Source: Candidatus Kuenenia stuttgartensis
GTDB lineage: Bacteria; Planctomycetota; Planctomycetia; Pirellulales; UBA1268
Assembly: GCA_945891385.1 (NCBI GenBank)
Contig: CAMDDJ010000001.1
Coordinates: forward strand, 92,921 to 156,920
Direction: 5' to 3'
DNA length: 64,000 nucleotides
A model generated the notes under the pieces. That model did no database searches. It worked only from the letters and a program-made list of their open reading frames with translations, and was not told the origin of the DNA. Shown one piece after another: positions 9,492 to 18,669 of the stretch. The translations under genes and the position numbers were made by a program. How positions within the stretch are numbered: position 1 is the stretch's first letter; each line of letters starts with the position of its first letter.

Positions 9492-12400
9492 GTGAAGTCC
9501 CTCGCCGACATTCTCTGGACCGTCGTCCGCTGGGCGTTGCCGTTGACCGTCGCTGGCGTGATCGTCGCCGTGGGTCTGGGATCCCATCGGGTCAGCGAGG
9601 AGGTGCGGCGGCGGGTGGAGGCTCGGCTTCAGGAGCGGTTCCCCGATCTCACGATACGGGTTCGATCAGCCGGCCTCGTGGAAGGAGAGGGGATCCTTGT
9701 TCGCGGAATATCCTTCACCGATCCGGCGGCGGGCGGCCACGAACTCGGGACGGTTGAGGAGGTTCATCTGGCTTGCGGTACGACCTTGGCGGAACTCGTC
9801 GCCGGCCAGCCGACGATCACTGCCGTGCGGTTGCGGCGGCCGGTCGTGCACGCCGTTCGGTCCGCGGAAGGACACTGGAGTCTGGGCCCGCTGTTCGAGA
9901 AGCGGGGCATGGGACTCACGATCCCGGTGACGGTGGAGGATGCGACCCTCGAGGTCGAGGATATCCATGGTGGCAGGCGGTTCATGCTGCGAAACGTCGG
10001 GCTCGAACTGACGCCGGAGGCGATTCCGGGAGGCGCGGGGCGAACGGCGATTCGAGGGCAGGTGGGCGGGGATCTGTTCGAGCGTGCCGACTTCACGGGG
10101 CAGCTCGCCGCCGACGGAACCTTCAGCCTGGAAGGCCATGTCGAGGCCCTCGATCTCTCACCCCGACTGCGAAGCCTGTTGCCGATGTCCGCGCCGGTCG
10201 CCGACTGGCTCGTCGGTTTGCGGGGACGGGTCGACCTGGACTGGACCTCGTCCGGCTCGCTCACGGAGGTCGAGGCGGCGGCCTTCAGCGTCCGGGGCCG
10301 GCTGGAGGCCGGCCATTTCGAGCATGCTTCGCTGCCGCTCGCCTTCAGCGATCTTTCGGCGGCCTTCTCGGCCGACCGGTCCGGGGTCACCTGCGAGCGG
10401 CTCGAGGGGCACTCGGGCTCGACGCTCGTGCGTGGATCGGGCCGGCTGGCTGGTTGGCAGCCCACGGCCGATTTCGACCTGCTGGTGGAGGCGGAGCGGC
10501 TGATGGTGGGCCGCCATTGGGAGCCGTTTCTACCCGATGCTGTCGCCTCCCAGTGGAGCAAGCTGCTCCCCGCCGGCGAGGTCGATCTCCGCGCACGCCT
10601 GGTGCGACAGGCTGGCCGTGTGACGCCCGACCTCTCGGTTCGGTGCCGCAACGTGTCGCTCACCTACTACCGGTTTCCGTATCGAGTTGATCGAACGGTC
10701 GGCACCGTTACCTATCGGGACGGTGATGTGGCCATCCATTTGACAGGTTCCGCCGGTGGGCATCCGGTGCACGTCGAGGCCGCCCTCGATGGGGCGGCAG
10801 GTGGCGTTCCCGGCGTGGTGGAGGTTCGCGGCGAAGGGATGCGGATCGACGACACGCTGCTGGCGGCGCTCCCCGCACGGAACGCCGACATCATTCGCAA
10901 GCTCCGGGCTACCGGAACGTTCGACTTCGTGTTTCGACACACGCGGGGACCGCAGTTTGAACGTGGGTTTGCCAACACCCTGGGCATTCGGCTGGGCCGC
11001 TGCACGCTGTCCTACGCCGGGTTTCCCTATCCGCTTTCGAACGTCACCGGGAGCATCCTGATGGATGAGGGCCGCTGGACGATCCGCGACGTCAGCGGTA
11101 CGAACGACACGGGACTCGTGCGATGTACGGGTGGACTGGAGCCGGATCCGGATGGGGGAGGGATTCTCACGCTTCATTTGACGGGAACGCGGGTGGTGCT
11201 CGAGCAGGAGTTGCGTGACGCCTTGCCCCCCGGCGTACGCCGCATCTGGGACGACGTAGATCCGAGGGGAACAGCTGAATTCACGGCCCGCGTCGAACAT
11301 CATGTGAAGGAGCGACGGACGTCGGTCGAACTCGAGGCGACACCGCTCGCCGACACGGTCTCGATCGAGCCGGCCTGGTTTCCCTACCGATTGGAGCAGC
11401 TCCGCGGCCGGCTCTCATGGAAAGACGGCCTGCTTCGCTTCGAAGAGGTGCGGGGTGTGCACGCCCGCACGACGCTTTCGACCGAGGGAACCTGCCGATT
11501 CTCGCCTGACGGAGGCTGGCATGTGTCGTTCACCCGGCTCGTGGCCGATCGATTTCGCATCGATCACGAGGTGCTCCGGGCGCTCCCCGCCGGACTCCAG
11601 CAGGCCGTCTCGGGTGTGCGGCTCAAGGGGCTTCTCTCGGTCGACGGTGCGGTCGACATCTACTCCACGGCGCCGCGCGAGGTGGCACTTCCCGACGGGC
11701 GGAGTGAGTTCGTGCCCGGGCCGGCGGCGGCGGCGTGGGACATGCAGCTCGACATGGAGCAGGCGACCCTCGATGTCGGCATTCCGCTGGCCCATGTGCA
11801 CGGTGGGATCCGCCTCCGGGGCACGAGCGACGGTACGACCTGGCGGTCGTTGGGTGAGATCGGGATCGACAGCGCGATCTGGAGGGGGCTGCAACTCTCG
11901 GCCATCCGTGGCCCGCTCGTGATCGATGCGGCCGGTGCGCGGTTCGGGGCCCCCGCCGCCGCCGCGGTGGCCGAGCCGGGCGCCTCCCGCCGGCTCACCG
12001 CGAAGGTGGCCGGGGGTACGCTGCAGGTGGACGGGAGTGTCGCCGCGAGCGACGCCGGGCGATTCACCGTCGGCCTGGCATTAGCCGATGCCGACCTCGA
12101 GCGACTCACGGCCGACCTCGGTGGCGGACCGACGAGTTCGCGCGGGCGGGTGCACGGAGCCGTCGAGATCAGCGGCTCGCGAGCGGGGAGCCACTCGCTG
12201 AGCGGCAGAGGCCAGCTCCGGCTGCGGGATGCCGATCTGTACGAACTCCCCGTGGTCGTCGCGCTGCTCAAGATCCTCAGGGTGAAGGCTCCCGACCGCA
12301 CGGCGTTCGAGAGCAGCATGGTTGACTTTCGCATCGAAGGCCCGCGGGCCTATCTCGACACGATCGAACTTTCCGGGGACGCCATCAGCCTGGTCGGGGC

Positions 12401-12680
12401 AGGCGAGGTCGACCTCGATTCTCAGGTGCGGCTCACCTTTCGACCGATCATGGGCGAGGCGGAGACCCAACTCCCGGCCATGAAGCGGTTGCTGGGGGGC
12501 GCAGGTGGCCAGTTTCTCGTCGTCCACGTCGATGGGACACTCGCCGACCCGATCACCTCCACCGAGGCTTTTCCGACGCTCGCCGCCGCGGTCCAGAAGC
12601 TTCAGAGCCAGCGGGAGACGGCAGGAGAACGGGCAGCCTTGCGGACGGAAGCGTCCCGGGAAGCGGCGGGCTCCTGGTAG
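9492..12680 (+). CDS. Large AsmA-like envelope protein, single N-terminal anchor
   Basis: About 1062 residues from GTG 9492 (reads VKSLADILW), chosen because the preceding 82 codons of the ORF look non-coding and a promoter lies within them. One membrane helix (WALPLTVAGVIVAVGL, about residues 14-29) anchors a very long beta-rich periplasmic region of repeated short strands. The C-terminal part reads GAGEVDLDSQVRLTFRPIMG and FLVVHVDGTLADPI, as in AsmA/YhdP/TamB-like bridge proteins that move phospholipids between membranes. Assignment is by style and C-terminal motif, not by strong sequence identity. The gene leads a rightward set with dapF and the DUF374 acyltransferase, consistent with envelope building. 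Confidence 0.7.
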   Translation: MKSLADILWTVVRWALPLTVAGVIVAVGLGSHRVSEEVRRRVEARLQERFPDLTIRVRSAGLVEGEGILVRGISFTDPAAGGHELGTVEEVHLACGTTLAELVAGQPTITAVRLRRPVVHAVRSAEGHWSLGPLFEKRGMGLTIPVTVEDATLEVEDIHGGRRFMLRNVGLELTPEAIPGGAGRTAIRGQVGGDLFERADFTGQLAADGTFSLEGHVEALDLSPRLRSLLPMSAPVADWLVGLRGRVDLDWTSSGSLTEVEAAAFSVRGRLEAGHFEHASLPLAFSDLSAAFSADRSGVTCERLEGHSGSTLVRGSGRLAGWQPTADFDLLVEAERLMVGRHWEPFLPDAVASQWSKLLPAGEVDLRARLVRQAGRVTPDLSVRCRNVSLTYYRFPYRVDRTVGTVTYRDGDVAIHLTGSAGGHPVHVEAALDGAAGGVPGVVEVRGEGMRIDDTLLAALPARNADIIRKLRATGTFDFVFRHTRGPQFERGFANTLGIRLGRCTLSYAGFPYPLSNVTGSILMDEGRWTIRDVSGTNDTGLVRCTGGLEPDPDGGGILTLHLTGTRVVLEQELRDALPPGVRRIWDDVDPRGTAEFTARVEHHVKERRTSVELEATPLADTVSIEPAWFPYRLEQLRGRLSWKDGLLRFEEVRGVHARTTLSTEGTCRFSPDGGWHVSFTRLVADRFRIDHEVLRALPAGLQQAVSGVRLKGLLSVDGAVDIYSTAPREVALPDGRSEFVPGPAAAAWDMQLDMEQATLDVGIPLAHVHGGIRLRGTSDGTTWRSLGEIGIDSAIWRGLQLSAIRGPLVIDAAGARFGAPAAAAVAEPGASRRLTAKVAGGTLQVDGSVAASDAGRFTVGLALADADLERLTADLGGGPTSSRGRVHGAVEISGSRAGSHSLSGRGQLRLRDADLYELPVVVALLKILRVKAPDRTAFESSMVDFRIEGPRAYLDTIELSGDAISLVGAGEVDLDSQVRLTFRPIMGEAETQLPAMKRLLGGAGGQFLVVHVDGTLADPITSTEAFPTLAAAVQKLQSQRETAGERAALRTEASREAAGSW

Positions 12681-12740
12681 AGTGCGGGGACAAACCGGCT
12701 TTCGCGGACTGGTCGCAGGAGATCGCAGGACGAAACGACG

Positions 12741-13610
12741 ATGAATTTCGTGAAGATGCATGGTGCTGCCAACGATTACGTCTACGTCGATTGCTTCGTC
12801 GAGCCGGCGCCGGTCGATCCGGCTCAGCTTGCGCCGCGGATCGCGGATCGCCATCGGGGCGTCGGCGGTGATGGCCTGATTCTCGTGGAGCCTTCCGACC
12901 GGGCGGCGGCCCGGATGCGGATGTTCAACGCCGATGGCAGCGAGTCGGAGATGTGCGGCAACGGGGTGCGGTGCGTGGCCCACCTCGTGGTGGCTCGCGG
13001 GTACGCGGCAGCTGGGGCGGTGACGATCGAAACTGGCCGGGGTGTGCTCGCGGTCGACGTCCGGCCTACAGGACTGCGGACCAGCCAGGTGCGGGTCGAC
13101 ATGGGCGAGCCGCTCCTGGCGGCGGCCGACATTCCGGTGGTCGGTGTGGGGCCGGGCCCGGTGGTCGAGGCCACCTGTTCGTTCCTGGCCGGAGTCGAGC
13201 CCTGGTGGGAAGACTCGGGCTTCGATCCCCGGATGACGTGCGTGTCGATGGGCAACCCTCATGCCGTCTTCTATTGTCGGGACATCGCACGTGTTCCACT
13301 CGAAACGGTTGGGCCGCGCATCGAGCGTGCCGAGGCGTTTCCCCGCCGGGTGAACGTGCATGTCGTCGAATGCGTCGGGCCCGGGCATGTCCGGATGCGG
13401 ACCTGGGAGCGGGGCAGTGGCGTCACCCTCGCCTGTGGCACGGGGGCGTCGGCGGTGTGCGTGGCCGGCGTGCTGACCGGCCGCTCAGGTCGTCGGCTCG
13501 TCGCCGATCTGCCTGGAGGCAGGCTCGAACTCGAGTGGCTTGAGAGCGGCCATGTGTTCATGACGGGGCCGGCCGAGGAGGTCTTCACAGGCGATTGGCC
13601 GGAGTCCTGA
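12741..13610 (+). CDS. dapF: Diaminopimelate epimerase
   Basis: DapF converts LL- to meso-diaminopimelate for lysine and peptidoglycan synthesis, using two cysteines as acid and base. Both are present: Cys72 in EMCGNGVRC and Cys232 in ACGTGASA. The N-terminus MNFVKMHGAANDYVYVD matches the family (a usual HGxGND is here HGAAND). 289 residues is a normal length. The gene starts 60 bp after the AsmA-like gene and ends 40 bp before the acyltransferase gene, suggesting one transcript. Its presence shows that the organism makes DAP, in line with peptidoglycan-containing planctomycetes. Confidence 0.95.
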   Translation: MNFVKMHGAANDYVYVDCFVEPAPVDPAQLAPRIADRHRGVGGDGLILVEPSDRAAARMRMFNADGSESEMCGNGVRCVAHLVVARGYAAAGAVTIETGRGVLAVDVRPTGLRTSQVRVDMGEPLLAAADIPVVGVGPGPVVEATCSFLAGVEPWWEDSGFDPRMTCVSMGNPHAVFYCRDIARVPLETVGPRIERAEAFPRRVNVHVVECVGPGHVRMRTWERGSGVTLACGTGASAVCVAGVLTGRSGRRLVADLPGGRLELEWLESGHVFMTGPAEEVFTGDWPES

Positions 13611-13650
13611 GTCGGGCGGTGGACGTCTTCCAGGGAGGGAAGCAGCAGCG

Positions 13651-14460
13651 GTGAAAATCACGACCCCCTTTGCCATCGGCGGCTGGTCTCTCGTCTCGAC
13701 GGCGGCGATCCGGCAGTGGATGGGTACGCTCGACTACCGGGTGGACTTTGGCGATCCCGAGGTCGATCCGGTGCATCCGCGATTTCGCGGCGCAAAGATC
13801 TACGTGTTCTGGCACGAGAACATCCTGATGCCGCTCTACCTCCGCGGGCATTCCAACATCTCGATGCTTCTCTCCCGGCACGCCGATGCCAATATTCTCG
13901 ACCGCGTGGCCCGGATGATGGGATTCGGCGTGGTGCGGGGCAGCACGTTTCGCGGGGGCTCGGTGGCGTTGCGAGAGCTTGCCGAGCGAGCGGCGGTCGG
14001 CAACCTGACGATCACTCCCGACGGCCCCCGCGGACCGCGGCGCCGGTTGGCGCCCGGCTGCGTGTTTCTGGCAAGCACCCTCGGGATCCCGATCGTGGCG
14101 ATGGGACTGGGCTACGACCGCCCCTGGCGGTTCGGCACCTGGGATCGGTTCGCCCTGCCGCGACCATGGTCTCGGGCGCGGGGGATGGTGAGCCGCGCGA
14201 TCACCGTGCCGCCCGATCTCGATCGGGACGGCCTCGAGGTCTATCGCCAGGGAATCGAATCGCTGCTGACGCATCTTTCCGATGCCGCCGAAGCCTGGGC
14301 CAATGCCGGCGATCGCCGCCCCGGCCAGCAACGCGTCCGGAAAGAGCCTTCCCGCGTGGCCTTTCGAACCGCCGCAGAGCCGGGCGGCCCCGGGGTCGCC
14401 CTAGGCGAAGAATTGGCTCGGCACGGTCTCCCGCTCGCCGAACCTCGGGCCGCCGCCTGA
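13651..14460 (+). CDS. DUF374 lysophospholipid/LPS acyltransferase-like protein
   Basis: 269 residues from GTG 13651, with GGGAGGG upstream. The DUF374 pattern is clear: KIYVFWHENILMPLYL (HxxxL-type catalytic region), SMLLSRHADANILDRVARMMGF, RGSTFRGGSVALREL, and ITPDGPRGPRRRLAPG. DUF374 proteins are related to LpxL-type acyltransferases and are thought to acylate lipid A or phospholipids at the inner membrane. Waa and AsmA-like genes in the window agree with LPS assembly. The last 50 residues are disordered. It converges on the PDZ gene with a 12-bp gap. Confidence 0.85.
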   Translation: MKITTPFAIGGWSLVSTAAIRQWMGTLDYRVDFGDPEVDPVHPRFRGAKIYVFWHENILMPLYLRGHSNISMLLSRHADANILDRVARMMGFGVVRGSTFRGGSVALRELAERAAVGNLTITPDGPRGPRRRLAPGCVFLASTLGIPIVAMGLGYDRPWRFGTWDRFALPRPWSRARGMVSRAITVPPDLDRDGLEVYRQGIESLLTHLSDAAEAWANAGDRRPGQQRVRKEPSRVAFRTAAEPGGPGVALGEELARHGLPLAEPRAAA

Positions 14461-14472
14461 CCGCCGTGGGTT

Positions 14473-15897
14473 TCAACGGTTCTGGGAGTCGAGACGCTGC
14501 TCGAGGATCGTGAGTCTGGTCCGCAGCCAGCGGATTTCGTCTCGGATGGCAGCAGCCGTGCTGGCATCGAGCCGACTGACGGGCCTCCGGGCGATCGTTC
14601 CCCCCGGACTCGGTTCGAGCGCCGGAACCCCGGTCGCTCTCGGCTCGGTGGACCCGGTCAACGCGGCTTCCATAGGCTTTTCCAGCGTCTGCAGTACCAC
14701 ATCGGCCCGCTGGGATGCCCCGCCGGGCAAGACGTATTCGAGCGCGACCGGCCGGCCCACCGGGCCGGCCGTGACCAGCTGCGTGAGTTCGTCGGGAGAA
14801 CGCACAGGACGAGCGTCGAGTGACACGATCACGCTTCCGGGAGGCACGCCCGCCCTCGAGGCAGGCAGGTCCTGCACGACGCCGATCACATAGGCCCCGC
14901 TGGCGGCTGGCAGCCGAAACCGTGATTGCATGGCGTCGTCAACCGGCACCGTGCGAACGCCCAACGCCGTCCGGCCTCCACTCGGCCGGCCGTCGGCGGT
15001 TTCGGTGATGGGGGCGGTGCGTGCTGGGGCGAAGGCACGTGCTCCCGCCTCATCGCGCGGTGTGACGGGAGGTGCTGCAGTGGCCACGGGGGGGATGGAA
15101 GCGGCCGGGGAAGCAGCGGCAGGACCAGCGAACCGCGGTGCCGGCCGGGTGGGAACGGTCGGAATTCCTTCGGCGGCCGCAAAGTTCGGAGACGGTCCCC
15201 CGAGGTCGGACGGGGGCGGTGCAGCGGGGGCTGCCGCGGCAGCCACAGCGGCGATTGGGGGAGCCGCTGCAAACGGGGCGACGGCAGGCCGGGCCGTGGC
15301 GGTCAATTGCACGTCGCGAACCTGTTCGCCGCGGGCGATCGCCATGCCGACGATCTGTCCCGGAGCGATCGCGGTGATGGCCTGCGACACCTCGTCCGCA
15401 TTGCGGAGCGGCAGACCGTTGATTCCACGCACTTCGTCGCCAGGAAGAATCCCTGCCTCTGCTGCCGGCCCGACCGGAGCGACCGTCGCCACGATCCATC
15501 GACCGGCCACCGAGGATTCGGCGACAGCCAGGCCAAGCCAGCCCTGGCCGGCCATCGCCGTGGTGGCTGTTGCCGCTCCGGGAGGGGCCTGGTTGGGCGG
15601 GCTGACCGATCCTTCCGTTGGACGCAATCCGAGCGGCGAGAGGCGGTCGCGGATGGGAGTCAGATCGGGGGCCGCTTCAGGTCCGGCAGGGCTCGCTCGC
15701 TCCGGCTGCGCCGCTGGCTGCAGCGGTGGCGAATCGGCGGCAGCCGCACCGCTTCGGGGGCCGACAAACGGGAGGGCGATCGGCTCGCCGATCGAAATGT
15801 CTCCGGGCTCGAACGACGGCGACTCCGCGGCCTGGCCTCGGACCGAATCGGCCACGGCTGCAGTGAGCGCGAGCACGGCAAACAAGAAGAACTGCAT
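14473..15897 (-). CDS. Secreted protein with two PDZ domains and no protease domain
   Basis: About 474 residues from ATG 15897, where a signal peptide begins (MQFFLFAVLALTAAVADS); upstream codons of the ORF are unlikely to be coding. PDZ1 spans about residues 118-200 (GWLGLAVAESS, then EAGILPGDEVRGINGLPL). An Ala/Pro-rich linker follows. PDZ2 lies at about 310-400 (TALGVRTVPVDD, then RAGVPPGSVIVSLDARPV). A C-terminal helix with coiled-coil character closes the chain (IRDEIRWLRTRLTILEQRL). PDZ pairs resemble the tail of HtrA/DegP, but no trypsin-like domain is present here, so a periplasmic scaffold or substrate-recognition role is inferred. Confidence 0.8.
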   Translation of the reverse strand: MQFFLFAVLALTAAVADSVRGQAAESPSFEPGDISIGEPIALPFVGPRSGAAAADSPPLQPAAQPERASPAGPEAAPDLTPIRDRLSPLGLRPTEGSVSPPNQAPPGAATATTAMAGQGWLGLAVAESSVAGRWIVATVAPVGPAAEAGILPGDEVRGINGLPLRNADEVSQAITAIAPGQIVGMAIARGEQVRDVQLTATARPAVAPFAAAPPIAAVAAAAAPAAPPPSDLGGPSPNFAAAEGIPTVPTRPAPRFAGPAAASPAASIPPVATAAPPVTPRDEAGARAFAPARTAPITETADGRPSGGRTALGVRTVPVDDAMQSRFRLPAASGAYVIGVVQDLPASRAGVPPGSVIVSLDARPVRSPDELTQLVTAGPVGRPVALEYVLPGGASQRADVVLQTLEKPMEAALTGSTEPRATGVPALEPSPGGTIARRPVSRLDASTAAAIRDEIRWLRTRLTILEQRLDSQNR

Positions 15898-16197
15898 TCG
15901 AATGCCGGGAGTGTTGGAGGAGCGAACCGCGAGTCTTCGCTGCAGCTGAGAACTGGGGCCGCCGTCAGCGCCCCCGCGTCTCCAAGATATCGCACGGATC
16001 GCTCCAACTGAAGGGCCGGCATTCGGGCGGCTTGGATCGTGAAAAAACGGTCCGACGGTTTGAATCCACAGGTTTTGCACCGGCGGGGAAGCCCCGCGAC
16101 ACCGGTGGTCAAAGCGGCTTGGCACGCTTCTCACCGAGGGAGTCGGGTGCTGCGCGAGCAACCTTGAAGTGTTCCTTGCGACGTGCCTGGAGGTGGT

Positions 16198-16225
16198 TTG
16201 ACAGCAATGCAAGCACTCCTATACT
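16198..16225 (+). promoter_or_regulatory. Near-consensus sigma70 promoter upstream of dnaA
   Basis: TTGACA at 16198-16203, a 16-bp spacer, then TATACT at 16220-16225. It sits about 108 bp before the dnaA ATG and is the best match to consensus seen in the window. No DnaA box (TTATCCACA) was seen beside it, so autoregulation is not evident. Confidence 0.65.
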
Positions 16226-16333
16226 CGCGCCACGATGAGGCCGGTGGTCGCCACCAGGGCTTGTCCTTCAGTCGGACACGGATGGATCGCGGGCGGGCGT
16301 TGCTGCCTCCTGCGTGGATTCAGGAAGGATTCC

Positions 16334-17782
16334 ATGGGCAAGGCCGTCGCCGCTGCGACAGTGAGTTCGCGAACGCTCGCCGAGGGTGTACGCGAAGCGG
16401 TTCGCGAGCGAATCGGTGACGAGCGGTTCGCGGTCTGGTTCGGCGATTCGTTGTGGAGTGTTCGGACGACCGAGGCGGGCCAGGAGGTGGTGATCCGCGT
16501 CGGGCAGGGCGTGACGCATGAGTGGCTCCGCCGTACCTTTCGGGGTGAACTCGAGGCGGTGGTCCGCAATGGCTTCGGTCCGCGGCTGAGCGTCGCCTGG
16601 GAGTCGGCTGCGGAGACCGACGACGCCGTCGCCTCGGCGGTCGCTCACACCCAGGTGACTCCGCGTCGTCCATCGCTGCGTGTTCGGCGGACGACGCCAG
16701 AATCCGCCAGCGTTCAGGCCGCCGGCCCGCGGATCGGCGGCAGCAGGCGGGCCGATCGGAGTCTCGGCGAGTTCGTCGTGGGCACGAGTAATCGAATGGC
16801 CTTTGCAGCCATCGAGATGGCCGTGGCCCGCCTCGGAGAACTCTCGCCCTTGGTCATCCACGGGCCCAGCGGCGTGGGGAAGACACACCTGTTGGAAGCC
16901 GCATGTCGTCGCTGCCGGGAACTCCATCCCGAGAAGGCCGTTGCCTTCCTCTCCGGCGAGCAGTTCACGACGGGTTTCCTCCAGGCGTTGCACGGCAGCG
17001 GTCTGCCGGGATTCCGCCGAACCTGCCGGGCCGCCGATCTGCTCGTGATCGACGACCTCCAGTTCTTCGTCGGCAAGCGGGCCACGATTCAGGAACTCCA
17101 ACAGACCATCGACGCGGTGCAGCGGCAGGGAAGCCAGTTGATTTTCGGATGCGATCGTGAATTGGACGCCCTCGCCGATCTTGGCGCCGATGTATTGACC
17201 CGGCTGCGGGGTGGGATGAACGCCCGACTGATGCCCCCGGATTACGACGTGCGTCGAGGAATCGTGGCAGGAATCTGCCAGGCTCGTACGATCGAACTGC
17301 CGGAAGACGTCGTTCACTACGTCGCCACGCACATGACGCGGCACGCGCGGGAGTTGCTCGGCGCGGTCAACCGGCTCGAGGCGACGAGCCTGATGCTCGG
17401 CGTGCCGGTCTCGCTTGATGTGGCTCGCGAAGCGCTGGCCGACCTGGTGCGATCGAGCAGTCGGAGCGTGCGGCTGGCTGATGTGGAGCGGGCGATCTGC
17501 AAAGCCTTCGGGATCGAGCCGGGCACACTTCAATCAGGCCGGCGCTCCCGATCGGTGAGCCATCCTCGGATGCTCGCCATGTTCCTGGCGCGGAAGCACA
17601 CGCACGCCGCCTTGTCTGAAATCGGCAGCTACTTCGGTCGCCGCAGTCATTCGACCGTGGTCGCGGCCCAGAAGACTGTGGCTGATTGGCTGGCCAAGGG
17701 AACACCGGTGGTTCTGGCCGAGACTGCCTGGGACGTGGAAGAGGCGATCCGTCGAGTCGAAGACATGCTCCGGTCCGGGTGA
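16334..17782 (+). CDS. dnaA: Chromosomal replication initiator protein DnaA
   Basis: Start ATG 16334 has AGGAAGGA upstream; 482 residues. Domain I covers about residues 10-85, followed by a linker. The AAA+ domain opens with the DnaA-typical FVVGTSNRMAF, with Walker A GPSGVGKT (177-184) and Walker B LLVIDDLQF. The DNA-binding domain IV contains the signature region ALSEIGSYFGRRSHSTVVAA. DnaA binds origin boxes and opens oriC. The gene is not followed by dnaN or recF; it is flanked by a PDZ protein and a secreted protein. The scattered arrangement is known for planctomycetes. No cluster of DnaA boxes is visible here. Confidence 0.95.
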   Translation: MGKAVAAATVSSRTLAEGVREAVRERIGDERFAVWFGDSLWSVRTTEAGQEVVIRVGQGVTHEWLRRTFRGELEAVVRNGFGPRLSVAWESAAETDDAVASAVAHTQVTPRRPSLRVRRTTPESASVQAAGPRIGGSRRADRSLGEFVVGTSNRMAFAAIEMAVARLGELSPLVIHGPSGVGKTHLLEAACRRCRELHPEKAVAFLSGEQFTTGFLQALHGSGLPGFRRTCRAADLLVIDDLQFFVGKRATIQELQQTIDAVQRQGSQLIFGCDRELDALADLGADVLTRLRGGMNARLMPPDYDVRRGIVAGICQARTIELPEDVVHYVATHMTRHARELLGAVNRLEATSLMLGVPVSLDVAREALADLVRSSSRSVRLADVERAICKAFGIEPGTLQSGRRSRSVSHPRMLAMFLARKHTHAALSEIGSYFGRRSHSTVVAAQKTVADWLAKGTPVVLAETAWDVEEAIRRVEDMLRSG

Positions 17783-17796
17783 GGTCGATTCGACCG

Positions 17797-18669
17797 TCAC
17801 TCTTCGGCCACGAGCCGCTCTTCCAGGCTCGCCTTGTACCGCACGCTGGATTCCGGGCCGCCGAAGCCGACCACACGCCGGTCGATGCTGGTGCGCCGGC
17901 TCACGATTCGGCCGGACTCGACATCGAAGCGGATCTCGCCGTCCCAGATCCGCTCGAGCAGCCGGGCCTCGAGGCGAGGGTCGTCCACGGGCGTGAGCAC
18001 GGTCGTGTCCACCGCGATGGTCGCCAGGCCGTCCTGCATCGCTTCGAGCCGATACCGCAGCCGGGTGCGGACGGCCTTTCGCGGCCCTCCAGGAACTTCG
18101 ACGACCACCTCCTGCGGAATCGTCCACTCATGCCCGACAGAGATCGGCTCGTCGGGCAAGGGCACGACCACGAGGTCCCCCGTGGCCGTGGCTGGGCACG
18201 GTCGCAACTCTCGGCGTTCGAGGATCCGGCCGTCGGCTGCGACCCGCATCCGCACCAGCGGCACCCTGAGGGAGAGCCGCACTCCCTCATAGCCCGGCGG
18301 CGGTTCGGCATCACTTGCGCTGCTCCAGCGGACCTCGCCACGATCACTCGTACGGGAGGTCATCGTGACGTCGTCCACCGATTGCTCGAGCGTAGCGGCT
18401 CCCCCGGCGTCGACGGCCGTGACCGTCCAGGTGCGGGTTGAATCGGTCATCGTCTCAACCGATTGGGTCACACCGTTCATCGTCGTCTCGGTGACCGCCC
18501 GGTGTTCAACGCGGCTGGCGATGGCGTCACCCTGTCGAAAGCGATAGCGGAGCAGGACCGGTTGATCGGTCTCCTTCGGGGAGACGTCGGCAGCCAGGCC
18601 CACGGCGGAGACCAACCCCAAGGCGGCGGTTGCCAGCAGCAGTCGTAGGCCCGGGCGATGAGGGGTCAT
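17797..18669 (-). CDS. Secreted protein of unknown function (DUF6263-like)
   Basis: About 290 residues from ATG 18669, with a signal peptide (LRLLLATAALGLVSAVGLAAD). The mature chain reads like a beta-rich periplasmic protein: VLLRYRFRQGDAIASRVEH near the N-terminus and GEIRFDVESGRIVSRRTSI near the C-terminus. That pattern resembles the DUF6263 group of planctomycete proteins, but I cannot confirm the family. Its ATG overlaps the nadK stop as ATGA, so translational coupling with nadK is likely. Confidence 0.7.
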   Translation of the reverse strand: MTPHRPGLRLLLATAALGLVSAVGLAADVSPKETDQPVLLRYRFRQGDAIASRVEHRAVTETTMNGVTQSVETMTDSTRTWTVTAVDAGGAATLEQSVDDVTMTSRTSDRGEVRWSSASDAEPPPGYEGVRLSLRVPLVRMRVAADGRILERRELRPCPATATGDLVVVPLPDEPISVGHEWTIPQEVVVEVPGGPRKAVRTRLRYRLEAMQDGLATIAVDTTVLTPVDDPRLEARLLERIWDGEIRFDVESGRIVSRRTSIDRRVVGFGGPESSVRYKASLEERLVAEE

